Assembly: GCF_014202945.1 (NCBI RefSeq)
Contig: NZ_JACHHW010000001.1
Span: 558,001-622,000 of the forward strand
Reading direction: 5' to 3'
From: Zhongshania antarctica
GTDB lineage: Bacteria > Pseudomonadota > Gammaproteobacteria > Pseudomonadales > Spongiibacteraceae
DNA: 64,000 nucleotides
This document shows, in pieces, positions 9,447-20,253 of the stretch. The notes beneath the pieces were generated by a model, which saw only the letters and a list, made by a program, of their open reading frames with translations, was not told the DNA's origin and ran no database searches. A program made the translations under genes and the position numbers. Position 1 is the first letter of the stretch; the number at the start of each line of letters is the position of its first letter.

Positions 9447-12443
9447 GTGACTACCCGAACGCGTATAACTAAGTCTTTTTTCTACCTCGTCCTAGCCACC
9501 TTGGTGGTCATGATTTGCGTTGGTATCTTTGAATATCAAACATCCTATTTCCAATCGCGCTATTTTGCCAAGCTGGCCGCCAGCCTCAACGTTGACTTAA
9601 AAGAAGGACCCGCCGAGGCGACTTGGCACCCAAGCCACGGCCCTTACAACATCCAAAATGGCTATACCCGCCTACCTGAGTTTAGCGAGAGACTGCAGGC
9701 AAAAGGCTATCATATTAGCCTGCAGGCAAATTTCTCAGACCGCCTAATGCAATACAGCAGCTGGGGAGGTAATCCGCCCTACCGCGAAAAAGCCCAAACC
9801 GGGTTACGCATTATCGGCAATAGCAACACGCTGTTTTCCTCGCGGGAACCAGAGCATGTTTACGCCGCGTTTAACGATATCCCCCCCCTGCTGTTAAAGC
9901 CGCTGCTCTTCATTGAAAACCGCGAGTTACTGGTAGATCAGCACCCAACCAAAAACCCAGTTGTAGAATGGGATCGGCTCGCGCAAGCCGCACTTGCGCG
10001 CGTACTCCACCCCGGCGAGGGCGGCCCAGGGGGCAGCACTCTTGCGACGCAGATGGAAAAATACCGTTACTCACCTAATGGCATGACCGCTGACCACAAT
10101 GACAAACTGAAGCAAATTGTCTCCGCCAGTGTACGCCACTACCACTCTGGGCTGAGCGGCCGCGACGCGCGCAAGGCAATCGCCCTGAGCTACCTAAATT
10201 CAACCCCGCTTTCCGGCCGCGCCGGTCATGGTGAAATTCACGGGGTTGGTGATGGCCTCAAACAGTGGTACGGGATTGACTTCGCCTACGCGAATTATGC
10301 ACTCACCGCTTCAAGTGACTCGGTTAGCATTGAGGAGAAGGCGCGGGTGTTTAAAGCCGCCTTAAGCTTGTTGTTATCACAGCGGCGCCCGTCCTTTTAC
10401 CTGCTTGAGGGCCGCGAAGAGCTGGAAGCCCTAACCACAAGTTATCTGCGTATTTTGACCAGCAATGGCGTTATCAGCGAGAAATTGCGCGACGCCGCCC
10501 TAGCGCAGAAACTGCATTTCGTGGAGCGCGAGCGCAACCAAGCCTCGCCATCCTTTATTTCACGCAAAGCAGTCAATAATGTCCGCAACGAGCTGATGAC
10601 TCTGCTGGGCGTGCGCAGCTTGTATACCCTCGATCGCCTTGATCTCACCGTACAATCAACTATTGCCGGCGACACCCAAGTAAAGATCGCCGAATTACTA
10701 AAGCAAGCCACCGATCTTGATTACGCCAAACAGTCAGGCTTACTCGGTGAAAAGCTCCTGCGTGAAGGGCAACTTAGCGCGCTCAATTACAGCGTGCTGT
10801 TATACGAACGCACACCCACGGGCAATGTGCTGCGAGTACAGACCGACAACCTCGACTTACCTTTCGACATGAATGCCGGCTCAAAACTCGATCTCGGCTC
10901 AACGGCGAAATTACGCACGCTAATCTCCTACTTAGACATCATTGAAAAGGTTTACGTGAAATACCGGGCGCTACCGCCCAAAGACCTCGCCTTTGCCCGC
11001 AAAGTCGCTGAAGACCCACTGCGCCAGTGGACCCTAGACCGACTGATCGCCGACGCGAATATTCCTTTGCAACAGCTACTCGACGCCGCGATGCAGCGAA
11101 GCTATTCCGCCAGCCCAGCCGAGTCCTTTTTCACTGGCGGTGGACTGCACACCTTCAGCAACTTCGATAAACAGGACAATTCCCGAGTACTGACCGTCGC
11201 AGAAGCCTTAAATCGCTCAGTTAACCTGGTGTTTATCCGCATGATGCGCGATGTCACTCGCTACTACTCCATGGAGATCCCCGGCTCTCGGGAACTGTTG
11301 CTCGATCGCACAGACCCTCGGCGCAAGGATTATTTGGGGCGCTTTGCTGACCTCGAAGGTAAGATTTACCTCAATCAATTTTACAGCAAATACCGTAAGT
11401 TAAATCATCAGGAAATAATCGAGCGCCTAGCAAGTCGCACCAAGCCCTTCCCAGGCCGGTTAACGATGGCGTTCCGCTCAGTTCGTCCAGATGCCGACGA
11501 AGCGGCATTGACGGCATTCCTGCGCTCACGTCTCACAGCAGAAGCCATCGCTGAAGTCGACGTCGCCAAACTGTATCGGCAGTTCGATCCCGAACGCTTT
11601 AATAGTAATGACCGAGCTTATTTGGCGCATATGCACCCGTTGGAATTGTGGTTGGTTAAATATCTACTCGAAAGTACCGATATCAATTACGAGCAAATCG
11701 TTCAGGAAAGCGCGCCACTTCGCCAAGACGCCTATACTTGGCTAACCAAATCGCGCAAACAACGCGCCCAAGATAGAAGTATTCGCATACTTTTAGAGCG
11801 CGATGCCTTTGTCGCCATCCATCAGCAGTGGCAGCGTGTGGGCTTTCCGTTCAGTAGCCTTGTTCCCTCCTATGCGACGGCCATTGGTGCGTCGGCAGAC
11901 CGCCCCACCGCACTGGCCGAATTGATGGGCATTATTATCAATGACGGCATGAGAATCCCTTTTCGGCAGATCGATAGCTTGCATTTCGCCCAGGGCACCC
12001 CGTATGAAACCAAGTTTGAATTCACCCCAGCTGTCGGCACAAGAGTATTGTCACCCGAAGTCAGCGCCACTGTGCGCAACGCCCTCGCAGGTGTAGTCGA
12101 GAACGGGACGGCAAGACGCCTGAAAGGCATTTTTGTCGACGCCAGCGGCGCCCCGATTCAAGTGGGTGGTAAAACCGGTACCGGCGACCATCGCATTAAA
12201 TCCTACGGCGCCGGCGGACGCCTCATCGGCAGTGAAGCGGTAAATCGAAATGCGATTTTCACCTTCTATATTGGCGACCGCTTCTTTGGTGTAATACTCG
12301 CCCACGTTGGCGGCAGCCAATCAACCGGCTTTGAATTCACCAGCGGCCTCGCCACGCAATTGTTGAAAATTATCCATCCAGTGCTACAGCCGGAACTGAA
12401 TAAAGCCAGTCCGCCGGCAAATGCAAATATTGATATACAATAA
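9447..12443 (+). CDS. Bifunctional penicillin-binding protein (GT51 transglycosylase plus transpeptidase)
   Basis: 998 residues with one membrane anchor at about 11-28. The glycosyltransferase family 51 domain shows IENRELLVDQHP and GGSTLATQMEKY (about residues 155-205). The transpeptidase domain has the active-site Ser485 in GSTAK (SxxK) and the triad KTGTG at about 909-913. It would polymerise and crosslink peptidoglycan in the periplasm. The long stretch between SxxK and KTG (over 400 residues, with a charged 200-residue insert around 620-790) is larger than in PBP1a/1b/1c, so I do not assign a named orthologue. The start is a GTG at 9447 placed directly before the membrane helix. It stands alone, 272 nt after the hydrolase gene. 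Confidence 0.87.
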   Translation: MTTRTRITKSFFYLVLATLVVMICVGIFEYQTSYFQSRYFAKLAASLNVDLKEGPAEATWHPSHGPYNIQNGYTRLPEFSERLQAKGYHISLQANFSDRLMQYSSWGGNPPYREKAQTGLRIIGNSNTLFSSREPEHVYAAFNDIPPLLLKPLLFIENRELLVDQHPTKNPVVEWDRLAQAALARVLHPGEGGPGGSTLATQMEKYRYSPNGMTADHNDKLKQIVSASVRHYHSGLSGRDARKAIALSYLNSTPLSGRAGHGEIHGVGDGLKQWYGIDFAYANYALTASSDSVSIEEKARVFKAALSLLLSQRRPSFYLLEGREELEALTTSYLRILTSNGVISEKLRDAALAQKLHFVERERNQASPSFISRKAVNNVRNELMTLLGVRSLYTLDRLDLTVQSTIAGDTQVKIAELLKQATDLDYAKQSGLLGEKLLREGQLSALNYSVLLYERTPTGNVLRVQTDNLDLPFDMNAGSKLDLGSTAKLRTLISYLDIIEKVYVKYRALPPKDLAFARKVAEDPLRQWTLDRLIADANIPLQQLLDAAMQRSYSASPAESFFTGGGLHTFSNFDKQDNSRVLTVAEALNRSVNLVFIRMMRDVTRYYSMEIPGSRELLLDRTDPRRKDYLGRFADLEGKIYLNQFYSKYRKLNHQEIIERLASRTKPFPGRLTMAFRSVRPDADEAALTAFLRSRLTAEAIAEVDVAKLYRQFDPERFNSNDRAYLAHMHPLELWLVKYLLESTDINYEQIVQESAPLRQDAYTWLTKSRKQRAQDRSIRILLERDAFVAIHQQWQRVGFPFSSLVPSYATAIGASADRPTALAELMGIIINDGMRIPFRQIDSLHFAQGTPYETKFEFTPAVGTRVLSPEVSATVRNALAGVVENGTARRLKGIFVDASGAPIQVGGKTGTGDHRIKSYGAGGRLIGSEAVNRNAIFTFYIGDRFFGVILAHVGGSQSTGFEFTSGLATQLLKIIHPVLQPELNKASPPANANIDIQ

Positions 12444-12452
12444 ATCTCTAGA

Positions 12453-12489
12453 CCCCAGGCTTGCCAATACATTATCGGCAAGCCTGGGG
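12453..12489 (+). terminator. Perfect 13-bp inverted repeat after the PBP gene
   Basis: CCCCAGGCTTGCC (12453-12465) pairs perfectly with GGCAAGCCTGGGG (12477-12489) around an 11-nt loop, 10 nt after the PBP stop. There is no T-run, so it may be a Rho-assisted terminator or a 3'-stabilising hairpin. The rest of the 388-nt gap to gdhB (12444-12831) shows no open frame or other recognisable element. Confidence 0.55.
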
Positions 12490-12831
12490 CGACAAGCTCA
12501 ACAGCACGAGCGACAACAATCGCGCATGCTCATTACCGGCGTTGAAAATCTTACGCTAATTCGCAAATAAGCCCCTTAATTGCATCCGCACACCTCGCCC
12601 ACTCCCGCTAAAGGAAACGCAGCCAACTGCGCTTATTAGCCGTATCTAATGCCCCTGTTTCCGATTCAGAAAAATAAGGCGCTGATCAACGATCTCGGAC
12701 CTTGCTCCCTGCCAACAAGGTTGAAATCGCGAGTATCTTGACTAAGCTGAACTAAAGTCCGTATCACTATTCAGAGGACTATGAACACGCTATTTAGTCA
12801 TAATGCGATTATTACTAGGCAAGCCTGACAT

Positions 12832-15800
12832 ATGAAATCGAAACTCGGCAAACTAACACGCCTCATTCAGCAGCAGTTTGGCAATACCACTGACTCTGCC
12901 GCACTAAGTGCACTGGCAGCTCGCTACTGGGACGTTGCAGCAAGCGAGACGATTACCAAGCGCAGCGCCGCCGAACTCCTCGACATCGTTCAGTCGCACC
13001 TGTCCCTCGCCGAATCAAGACGCGCCGACAATCCCAAAATACAAATTAGCCCGCCAAACGACAGTGGTGTGCTGGTATTTGAAATGGTGGCCAAAGACCA
13101 GCCCTTTATCTTTGACACCTTGTCCAGCCTAATTTACGACGCCGGTTACACGGTACTCTTATCTAACCACCCCATTTTCTGGGTAAGCCGCGACAAGCGC
13201 GGTCAACTCCTGGATATCGTCGCGCTCGACCGAAAGCAGCAGCAACACACCGACTACCGCGCAGAATCCTTTGTGCGCTACGAGCTGGAAGGTGGTCCCA
13301 GTGCAATATCGCCGAACCGTTTAAAACAGCGTATCCGCAAAGCGTTAAGCACCATCGCGCTCATTGTTACGCACTGGCAGCCCATGCGTGAAAAAGCGAA
13401 ATCACTGCAGCAATACTATTCCCAAAGCCCCGCACCGATGAAAGCAAGGGCGCGTCGGCAAGTTTGTAATTTCCTCAGCTGGCTTACCGACAACAACCTC
13501 ACCTTTCTTGCCTATGTTGAAATGCAGGTTCGGCAACAGGACGGCAATAGCAGCTTGCACGCGGTTGAATCATCCCGGCTCGGTTTAAAATTAGAATCTA
13601 CGCCGTGGGAACACATCGAATCGCCCCAGCAGCGTCAACAGATTTTGGAGCATTATTTACACAGCCCACGCGTGCTAACGATTACCAAGTCCAGCGAATT
13701 GGCGCCCATCCGACGCTTTGTGCCGATGGACTATATCGCCATTAAAGATTACAACGCCAAGGGCGAGCTTGTGGGTGAACACCGGTTTTACGGGTTGATG
13801 ACCCGAGCCGCCTACAACAGCCGAGCGCTGGACATTCCCCTACTTGCTGACCGCATCCATGCCGCCATGAATTTTGCCCATTTTCCGCCTGGCAGTCACA
13901 ACGGCAAAGTCATGCTACAGATATTGGAAACCTTCCCCAGAGACGAGCTATTTCAAAGCACTGCCAAAAAACTATTTGAAATCGCCATGGGCCTTATCGC
14001 CATAGAAGAACAAAATAGAGTGCGCGTATTCAGCCGCACCGACCCGTTTCACCGTTATTACTCTATTCTGGTGTACATTCCTCGCGAGCAGTACAGCCAG
14101 CAAGTGCGTGAGAAAATACAAATATTAATAGCAGCAAAGCTGAATGCCGATAGTAGCGACTTTTCCATTTATTTCACTGACAACCGAATGGCCCGCTTAC
14201 ATCTCATCGTCCAAGTTGGCACTGATGAAACTAAAAATTTAGACAACACGGCCCTAGAGGAATTGATCTTCGGCGTAACTGAAAGTTGGCAGGAGAAATT
14301 AAAATCGGTACTTTATAGCAGCTATCCGCGTAAAACGGCCCAGCAACTATTTCAGTGCTACATTGAGGCATTTACTGCTCCCTATATTGCAAAGACCAAC
14401 ATTAAGAAGGCCGCCGCGGATATAGAGCAGCTGGAGCAACTAAAAAATTCCGACAACAACTTAGCGGTAAAGATTTACCGCGACACGTCCCATTCCGACG
14501 AGCGTGTTGAATTACGCTGTTACTTCAAGGATCAGCCCTTAGCGCTTTCCGAAATACAGCCTCGGCTCAGCAACCTCGGTTTGCGCTTAATGCTGGAAGA
14601 TTTGTACCCAGTGAGCGTAGACAACAATGAAACATATTGGGTGCAAGATTTTCGGGCCCAGACTGCCGTCGATGTAAATCACCTATTTTGGCACGACGCC
14701 AGCCATTTTGAGCAGGCCTTCATTGCCATTCACAAGGAATTATGCGACGACGATGATTTCAATCGCTTAATTATCAGCGCTGATATCAACTGGCGCGAAG
14801 TCTCGCTAATACGCGCCTACTGCCGCTACCTCAAACAACTTGGCAACTACTTCGAACAAAATTATCTCAGCAAATTATTAGTCGATAACGGCGCGATCAG
14901 CCGCTTGTTAATCGATTTATTTCACGCCCGCTTTAACCCAAACGCAACAGAACGCGACGCACTCCAAAGCAAGTTAAATGAGCAGTTAGATATAGCACTG
15001 GAGGCGGTGCAAAGTCTCGATACTGACCGTCTGTGCCGCAGTTTACGCACCCTAATTATGGCGACGCTGCGCAGCAACTATTATCAAACTGAGGACGAGC
15101 AGGCGGAAAATAGCGCCATATACGCATTTAAATTTTCGACACGGGATATATTAGAAGCGCCTGCACCACGGCCGCGGTATGAAATTTGGGTGCACTCACC
15201 CAACTTTGAAGCGGTGCACCTGCGCGGCGATAAGGTCGCACGCGGCGGCCTGCGATGGTCTGACCGACCCGAAGATTTCCGCACTGAGGTTCTTGGTTTG
15301 GTGAAGGCGCAAATGGTGAAAAATGCCGTTATCGTTCCCGTCGGCGCCAAGGGCGGATTTGTGTGTCGACGCTTACCTGAGAACGGATCTCGAGAAATTA
15401 TTCAAGCTGAAGTTATCCGGTGTTATAAAGATTTTATCCGGGCAATGCTATCCCTAACCGATAATCTTCAGGGCGACCGTGTTATTCACCCGCGGTTATC
15501 AGTTTGCCACGACGACGACGACCCCTACCTAGTAGTTGCCGCTGACAAAGGTACGGCGGCGTTCTCGGATATTGCTAACGGTGTGTCCAACGACCGTGGC
15601 TTTTGGATTGGCGACGCCTTTGCCTCGGGTGGATCTAATGGTTACGACCACAAAAAGATGGGCATTACCGCCAAGGGCGGCTGGGAAGCGGTCAAACGCC
15701 ATTTTCGCGAGCAGAACAAAGACATCCAACGCGAAGAATTCACCACCATTGGCATCGGTGATATGGCCGGTGACGTCTTCGGCAATGGCATGCTTCTGTC

Positions 15801-17634
15801 TAAGAAAACAGCCTTGCTAGCGGCCTTCAATCATCTGCATATTTTTCTCGATCCGACGCCCAATACCGAAGAAAGTTGGAAGGAGCGAAAACGTTTATTT
15901 AAGCTACCTCGTTCCAACTGGAGCGATTATAACAAAGCGCTGCTGTCAGCAGGTGGCGATATTTATTCCCGGGCACTGAAAAGCATCACCCCCAGCGCGC
16001 AAGCCTGCCAAGCACTGGCGCTAGAGCACCGCGCCTACACACCTGATGAACTGATTCATCATATTCTGCAAGCGCCAGTGGATTTACTCTGGAACGGCGG
16101 CATTGGCACCTATGTAAAAGCAGAAGGCGAAACTCATCAACAAGCCGGCGATCGCGCCAACGACAATCTGCGCGTAAACGGCGCGCAATTACGCTGCAAG
16201 GCCATCGGTGAAGGAGGTAACTTAGGCTTAACCCAAGCGGGGCGTATTGAATACGCGCTGAATGGTGGCCGCTGTAACTCTGACTTTATCGACAATTCCG
16301 CCGGTGTCGACTCGTCCGACAATGAAGTAAATATAAAAATACTGCTAAACGAACTCGTCGCCAAACAAACAATGCGCTTTGTTGACAGAAATAAGCTCCT
16401 AAAAAGCATGACCAAGGACGTAGAACGGCAAGTGCTGCGCAGTAACTACCTGCAAACACAATCTATCAGCATGGTCGCCTCACAGTCGCCTGAACGCTTG
16501 GGTGAACAGGCTGAACTGATCCGCATCTTGGAGCGGGACGCCGGGTTAGATCGAAAGCTCGAGTCACTACCCGATGAAAAGACCATTCAAAGTCGCAGGA
16601 CGGCCGGACTCGGCCTCACCCGCCCCGAGCTAGCATGCCTATTATCTTATTCGAAAATACATATTAAAAAAATCTTACTGGATTCGACGATTCCCGAAGA
16701 CCCCTATCTTGCCCAGGAGTTATATCGCTATTTCCCAAGCCAATTGGGCGAAGCCTATCCCAATGAAATTGGCGAGCACCGCTTGCGCAGGGAAATTATT
16801 TGCACGGTGATTACCAACAGCTTGGTAAACCGTATGGGGAATGCCTTTGCACACCGTCTAAATGACGAGCTCGGCAACAACTTCGAAGATATTGCGCGTG
16901 CGTATACCGTCGCCCGCGATCTATTTGATATACGCTCACTGTGGGCAGACATTGAAAAACTAGACAATAAAGTACCCGACGAATTACAAACGCGCATGAT
17001 GCTTGAAATTCGCCGCCTGATAAAACACGTCACCCTGTGGCTAATCAACAACAAAGAGCAATTAAACAATATTCAAATTTTAATAAGCCGCTATGCCGAA
17101 GATATAAAGCTGCTCGCCGACGACATCCATCATTACTTATCTAAAGATGAGTTGCGTCGCATTGAACATCGGATTGCGGAGTACTGTAACAGCGGTATTC
17201 CTCGGCGAGTTGCACAGCGGGTAGTTATGCTAAAAGCCCTGTTTGCCAGCCCCGATATTACGTGGCTGAAGGAACGCACTGGCGCGCCTGCAAAAGTATT
17301 AAGCGAAATCTACTTCAGACTGGCTGAGTCACTGCAAATCACCTGGGTTCGCCGACATATCGACAAACTCACTGCAGAATCCCGCTGGCATGCCCTAGCA
17401 CGCAATGCGCTACGCGATGATCTATATCAACGCCACCGCGAGCTCTGTGCAAAAGTAGCCGACGACATAGACATTAGTGCTCATATCGCTACCGAACTCG
17501 ATAACTGGCTAAACAACAACAGTGTCCAAACCGCGTACTTAAGCAATTTGATTACCGAGGTCAAAAGTACCCAGCAAGCCAACTATTTAAGTCTCTCGGT
17601 TATATTGCGGCAACTGGGAAGACTATCCGCGTAA
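12832..17634 (+). CDS. gdhB: NAD-specific glutamate dehydrogenase, 180-kDa class
   Basis: 1600 residues, the length of the large NAD-dependent glutamate dehydrogenases first described in Streptomyces and Pseudomonas (GdhB). The N-terminal half is the regulatory ACT-like region; the catalytic core contains RGGLRWSDRPEDFR and KAQMVKNAVIVPVGAKGGF at about 800-845, with WIGDAFASGGSNGYDHKKM and GIGDMAGDVFGNGM after it. It deaminates glutamate to 2-oxoglutarate plus ammonia with NAD+ in the cytosol, usually during amino-acid catabolism. The gene is isolated from its neighbours by 388 nt upstream and 89 nt downstream and looks monocistronic. ATG start follows a weak ribosome site. Confidence 0.96.
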   Translation: MKSKLGKLTRLIQQQFGNTTDSAALSALAARYWDVAASETITKRSAAELLDIVQSHLSLAESRRADNPKIQISPPNDSGVLVFEMVAKDQPFIFDTLSSLIYDAGYTVLLSNHPIFWVSRDKRGQLLDIVALDRKQQQHTDYRAESFVRYELEGGPSAISPNRLKQRIRKALSTIALIVTHWQPMREKAKSLQQYYSQSPAPMKARARRQVCNFLSWLTDNNLTFLAYVEMQVRQQDGNSSLHAVESSRLGLKLESTPWEHIESPQQRQQILEHYLHSPRVLTITKSSELAPIRRFVPMDYIAIKDYNAKGELVGEHRFYGLMTRAAYNSRALDIPLLADRIHAAMNFAHFPPGSHNGKVMLQILETFPRDELFQSTAKKLFEIAMGLIAIEEQNRVRVFSRTDPFHRYYSILVYIPREQYSQQVREKIQILIAAKLNADSSDFSIYFTDNRMARLHLIVQVGTDETKNLDNTALEELIFGVTESWQEKLKSVLYSSYPRKTAQQLFQCYIEAFTAPYIAKTNIKKAAADIEQLEQLKNSDNNLAVKIYRDTSHSDERVELRCYFKDQPLALSEIQPRLSNLGLRLMLEDLYPVSVDNNETYWVQDFRAQTAVDVNHLFWHDASHFEQAFIAIHKELCDDDDFNRLIISADINWREVSLIRAYCRYLKQLGNYFEQNYLSKLLVDNGAISRLLIDLFHARFNPNATERDALQSKLNEQLDIALEAVQSLDTDRLCRSLRTLIMATLRSNYYQTEDEQAENSAIYAFKFSTRDILEAPAPRPRYEIWVHSPNFEAVHLRGDKVARGGLRWSDRPEDFRTEVLGLVKAQMVKNAVIVPVGAKGGFVCRRLPENGSREIIQAEVIRCYKDFIRAMLSLTDNLQGDRVIHPRLSVCHDDDDPYLVVAADKGTAAFSDIANGVSNDRGFWIGDAFASGGSNGYDHKKMGITAKGGWEAVKRHFREQNKDIQREEFTTIGIGDMAGDVFGNGMLLSKKTALLAAFNHLHIFLDPTPNTEESWKERKRLFKLPRSNWSDYNKALLSAGGDIYSRALKSITPSAQACQALALEHRAYTPDELIHHILQAPVDLLWNGGIGTYVKAEGETHQQAGDRANDNLRVNGAQLRCKAIGEGGNLGLTQAGRIEYALNGGRCNSDFIDNSAGVDSSDNEVNIKILLNELVAKQTMRFVDRNKLLKSMTKDVERQVLRSNYLQTQSISMVASQSPERLGEQAELIRILERDAGLDRKLESLPDEKTIQSRRTAGLGLTRPELACLLSYSKIHIKKILLDSTIPEDPYLAQELYRYFPSQLGEAYPNEIGEHRLRREIICTVITNSLVNRMGNAFAHRLNDELGNNFEDIARAYTVARDLFDIRSLWADIEKLDNKVPDELQTRMMLEIRRLIKHVTLWLINNKEQLNNIQILISRYAEDIKLLADDIHHYLSKDELRRIEHRIAEYCNSGIPRRVAQRVVMLKALFASPDITWLKERTGAPAKVLSEIYFRLAESLQITWVRRHIDKLTAESRWHALARNALRDDLYQRHRELCAKVADDIDISAHIATELDNWLNNNSVQTAYLSNLITEVKSTQQANYLSLSVILRQLGRLSA

Positions 17635-17723
17635 GCCGGATTTACAAAAAAATAAGGGAACTCTTACTTCGTTTTGCAGACAGAGTGTCAATATACCCTT
17701 AATTATATAAATTAACGGCCTAT

Positions 17724-20048
17724 ATGGAGGACGCCATCAGTTTTACACGCCGACAAACACAAACACCAAAGGTGCAGCGCCAGCGACTTAGATCGCGCCA
17801 AATATTGATCATTGTATTAACCGGATTAATACTTAGCGCAAGCCCCAGCCAGGCCAAAAATGAAGTAAACGCGGCCCCGAGCTCTTCCCAGGAAATCAAC
17901 ACCAATCTAGTCTTAGCAGATTTACTCGAAAATAGCGGAAGCAGGCAAGCCTTAATCGACAAATTGCGCGCGGCAGATGGTGGGCCGACCGCAAGCCCCT
18001 CCGATAGCAAACTGACGAGCACCGAAGCGCAGCCTAAAGGGGAGCAGAAAAAATCCTTTGCGCGTACAATTGCACTGACGACAAGCAATATTGGCAGCAG
18101 CATAAAGCAGCAATTTAGCGCGCTATTCACCGCTGTTGCTGCGCTGTTTAACAGTGAAATCGCAACCGCGGAGACCGCCGCAATAGTCGCAGTCGCTATC
18201 AATATAGCAGTATTGATTGGCGTGACCTTCGCGGTCTTTATACTGTTTCGGCTGTTTGCCCGTCGCCCTTTTAGCATTATTAACACCTGGGCCTGCAAAG
18301 GCGCGAAAAAATACGCCATGCTGCGCACCATCGGAGCAGTCACGGCGGCAGGATTAGTCGACACCGGGGTCGTTCTAAGTGCCTACCTCATCGGTAACAC
18401 AACGGCGTCACTACTACATACACACAACGGCGCCGACGCTACCCGCCTTGCATTACTGCTAAATGCTTTTCTCCTCGTGGAAGGCGTTAAGCTCCTGCTA
18501 CGTATGTTGTTCGCCAGCCGATTCCCTGCGCTACGCTTACTACCATTACACGAAACACAGGCAAAATACTGTAACCGCTTCTTTGCCAATTTAGTGGGCT
18601 TCACCGGCTACGGCATTATGGTGCTGGTGCCTATAGTGAACAAAAACCTGGCGCCGACATCGGGCGCTGCTCTGACGACGCTCGTTGTACTCTGTGCCGC
18701 CATTTACTTTAGTATTGTGGTGCTTCGCAATAAGAACGATATTCGCCAAAACCTACTCACCAAAGCAAAGGCTTATCAGGGAGTCCGGTCCATAGTCCTG
18801 CGCTTGCTGGCACGATATTGGCACCTCTTGGCGCTGACCTACGCAATTGCGGTTACATTTAGCAGTGTTTTGTACCCAGAAACAGCTCTGCCGTTTATCG
18901 CCACCGCAAGCTTAAAAACTGGATTTTACATCGGTATTGGCGCGCTCTTGCTGACGATCATCCGCCAACTCATTGGCAGAGAAATCAATTTACCGACCTC
19001 ACTTACCGAACAATTACCGCAGCTCCAGTCGCGAGTGAATACCTACATCCCAACCGGTTTAAAAGTGCTGGGTACGCTCGTCGCCACTATTATCAGCGTA
19101 TTCACCTTGGATGCCTGGGCCGTATTCGACTTTTATGCATGGTATGACACTGAAACCGGCAGCAGTGCGGTGTCATCGCTGCTGGATTGTTTGTTGATAT
19201 TAGTACTGGCCTCGGCATTTTGGATTCTGGCCGCAAGCTACATAGAGCACCGTTTGTCACCGAACAAAAAAGTCACGCCCTCGGCCGCCGCGCGCGCTGA
19301 AACCCTGTTAGGCTTGTTCCGCAGCTCGCTGGCTATTGTCATTATTGTCATGACGGTGATGATTATCTTGTCAGAGATTGGTGTAGAAATTGGCCCCTTA
19401 ATCGCTGGTGCCGGTGTGCTCGGTCTTGCCGTTGGTTTTGGCGCGCAAAAATTAGTACAAGATATTATAAACGGCGTATTCATCCAGCTGGAGAACGCCA
19501 TTAATACCGGCGACTATGTGAATGTTGGCAGCCATGAAGGAACCGTTGAGCGCGTCGGCATTCGCTCGGTCGCCCTCCGCGATCTCTTTGGCACCTACCA
19601 TATAGTGCCGTTTTCCTCCGTTGAAGCGGTTTCAAATTTCACCCGGGACTTCGCCTTCCATCTCGGCGAATACGGCATTGCCTACCGCGAAAATATCGAT
19701 CATGCGATAGAACACCTCAAGGCGGCTTTCGAAGAGCTTCGTCAAGGCGCCCACAAGGACGATATTTTGGAAGATTTGCAGGTTGCCGGCGTTTCGGCGC
19801 TAGCCGACAGCTCGGTAAATATACGGGTGCTCATCAAAACCGCGCCGGGAATGCAATGGGCCGTTGGTCGCGCCTACAACCGCTTGGTGAAAATGCACTT
19901 CGACAAGGCCGGTATCGAAATCCCCTTCCCCCACACCACATTGTATTTTGGGGAAGACAAAGAAGGTTTGGCACCACCAGCCTATGTGCGAGTCGACACC
20001 GACAAGCCGGAAATAGCGGCAACCGAAGCTAGCTCAACGACATCGTAA
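17724..20048 (+). CDS. Mechanosensitive channel family protein (MscS domain)
   Basis: 774 residues. A hydrophobic signal-like segment (about 28-45, ending SPSQA) precedes a periplasmic stretch and multiple membrane helices from about 145 onward. The MscS pore and beta domain are clear near the end: LIAGAGVLGLAVGFGAQKLV, QDIINGVFIQLE, TGDYVNVG and GIRSVALRDLFGTYHIVPFS. It is a large MscS relative in the inner membrane that would open under membrane tension to release solutes. The long N-terminal extension resembles the MscK/YbiO/MscM group more than the small E. coli MscS. The gene stands alone and is followed by a good terminator at 20075-20105. Confidence 0.93.
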   Translation: MEDAISFTRRQTQTPKVQRQRLRSRQILIIVLTGLILSASPSQAKNEVNAAPSSSQEINTNLVLADLLENSGSRQALIDKLRAADGGPTASPSDSKLTSTEAQPKGEQKKSFARTIALTTSNIGSSIKQQFSALFTAVAALFNSEIATAETAAIVAVAINIAVLIGVTFAVFILFRLFARRPFSIINTWACKGAKKYAMLRTIGAVTAAGLVDTGVVLSAYLIGNTTASLLHTHNGADATRLALLLNAFLLVEGVKLLLRMLFASRFPALRLLPLHETQAKYCNRFFANLVGFTGYGIMVLVPIVNKNLAPTSGAALTTLVVLCAAIYFSIVVLRNKNDIRQNLLTKAKAYQGVRSIVLRLLARYWHLLALTYAIAVTFSSVLYPETALPFIATASLKTGFYIGIGALLLTIIRQLIGREINLPTSLTEQLPQLQSRVNTYIPTGLKVLGTLVATIISVFTLDAWAVFDFYAWYDTETGSSAVSSLLDCLLILVLASAFWILAASYIEHRLSPNKKVTPSAAARAETLLGLFRSSLAIVIIVMTVMIILSEIGVEIGPLIAGAGVLGLAVGFGAQKLVQDIINGVFIQLENAINTGDYVNVGSHEGTVERVGIRSVALRDLFGTYHIVPFSSVEAVSNFTRDFAFHLGEYGIAYRENIDHAIEHLKAAFEELRQGAHKDDILEDLQVAGVSALADSSVNIRVLIKTAPGMQWAVGRAYNRLVKMHFDKAGIEIPFPHTTLYFGEDKEGLAPPAYVRVDTDKPEIAATEASSTTS

Positions 20049-20074
20049 TTACATAGACACCACCACAGAATTCG

Positions 20075-20110
20075 AAACGCCCTAGATTAGGAAACTAGGG
20101 CGTTTTCACT
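20075..20110 (+). terminator. Rho-independent terminator after mscS-like gene
   Basis: AAACGCCCTAG (20075-20085) pairs with CTAGGGCGTTT (20095-20105) around a 9-nt loop, followed by a T. The paired A and T tracts give a usable terminator 26 nt after the stop codon. Confidence 0.8.
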
Positions 20111-20253
20111 GGGTGTCAATTTATGGCTATTAGATGCCCCTTCTTAGACGCAGACCTCTCTGGCGCCAAACTCGGCCATTAATCAATGGACGTAGCAGCA
20201 TAAAATCACAACAATAAGGCCATGAATCAGATCACCTCACACAATCGCAATTG

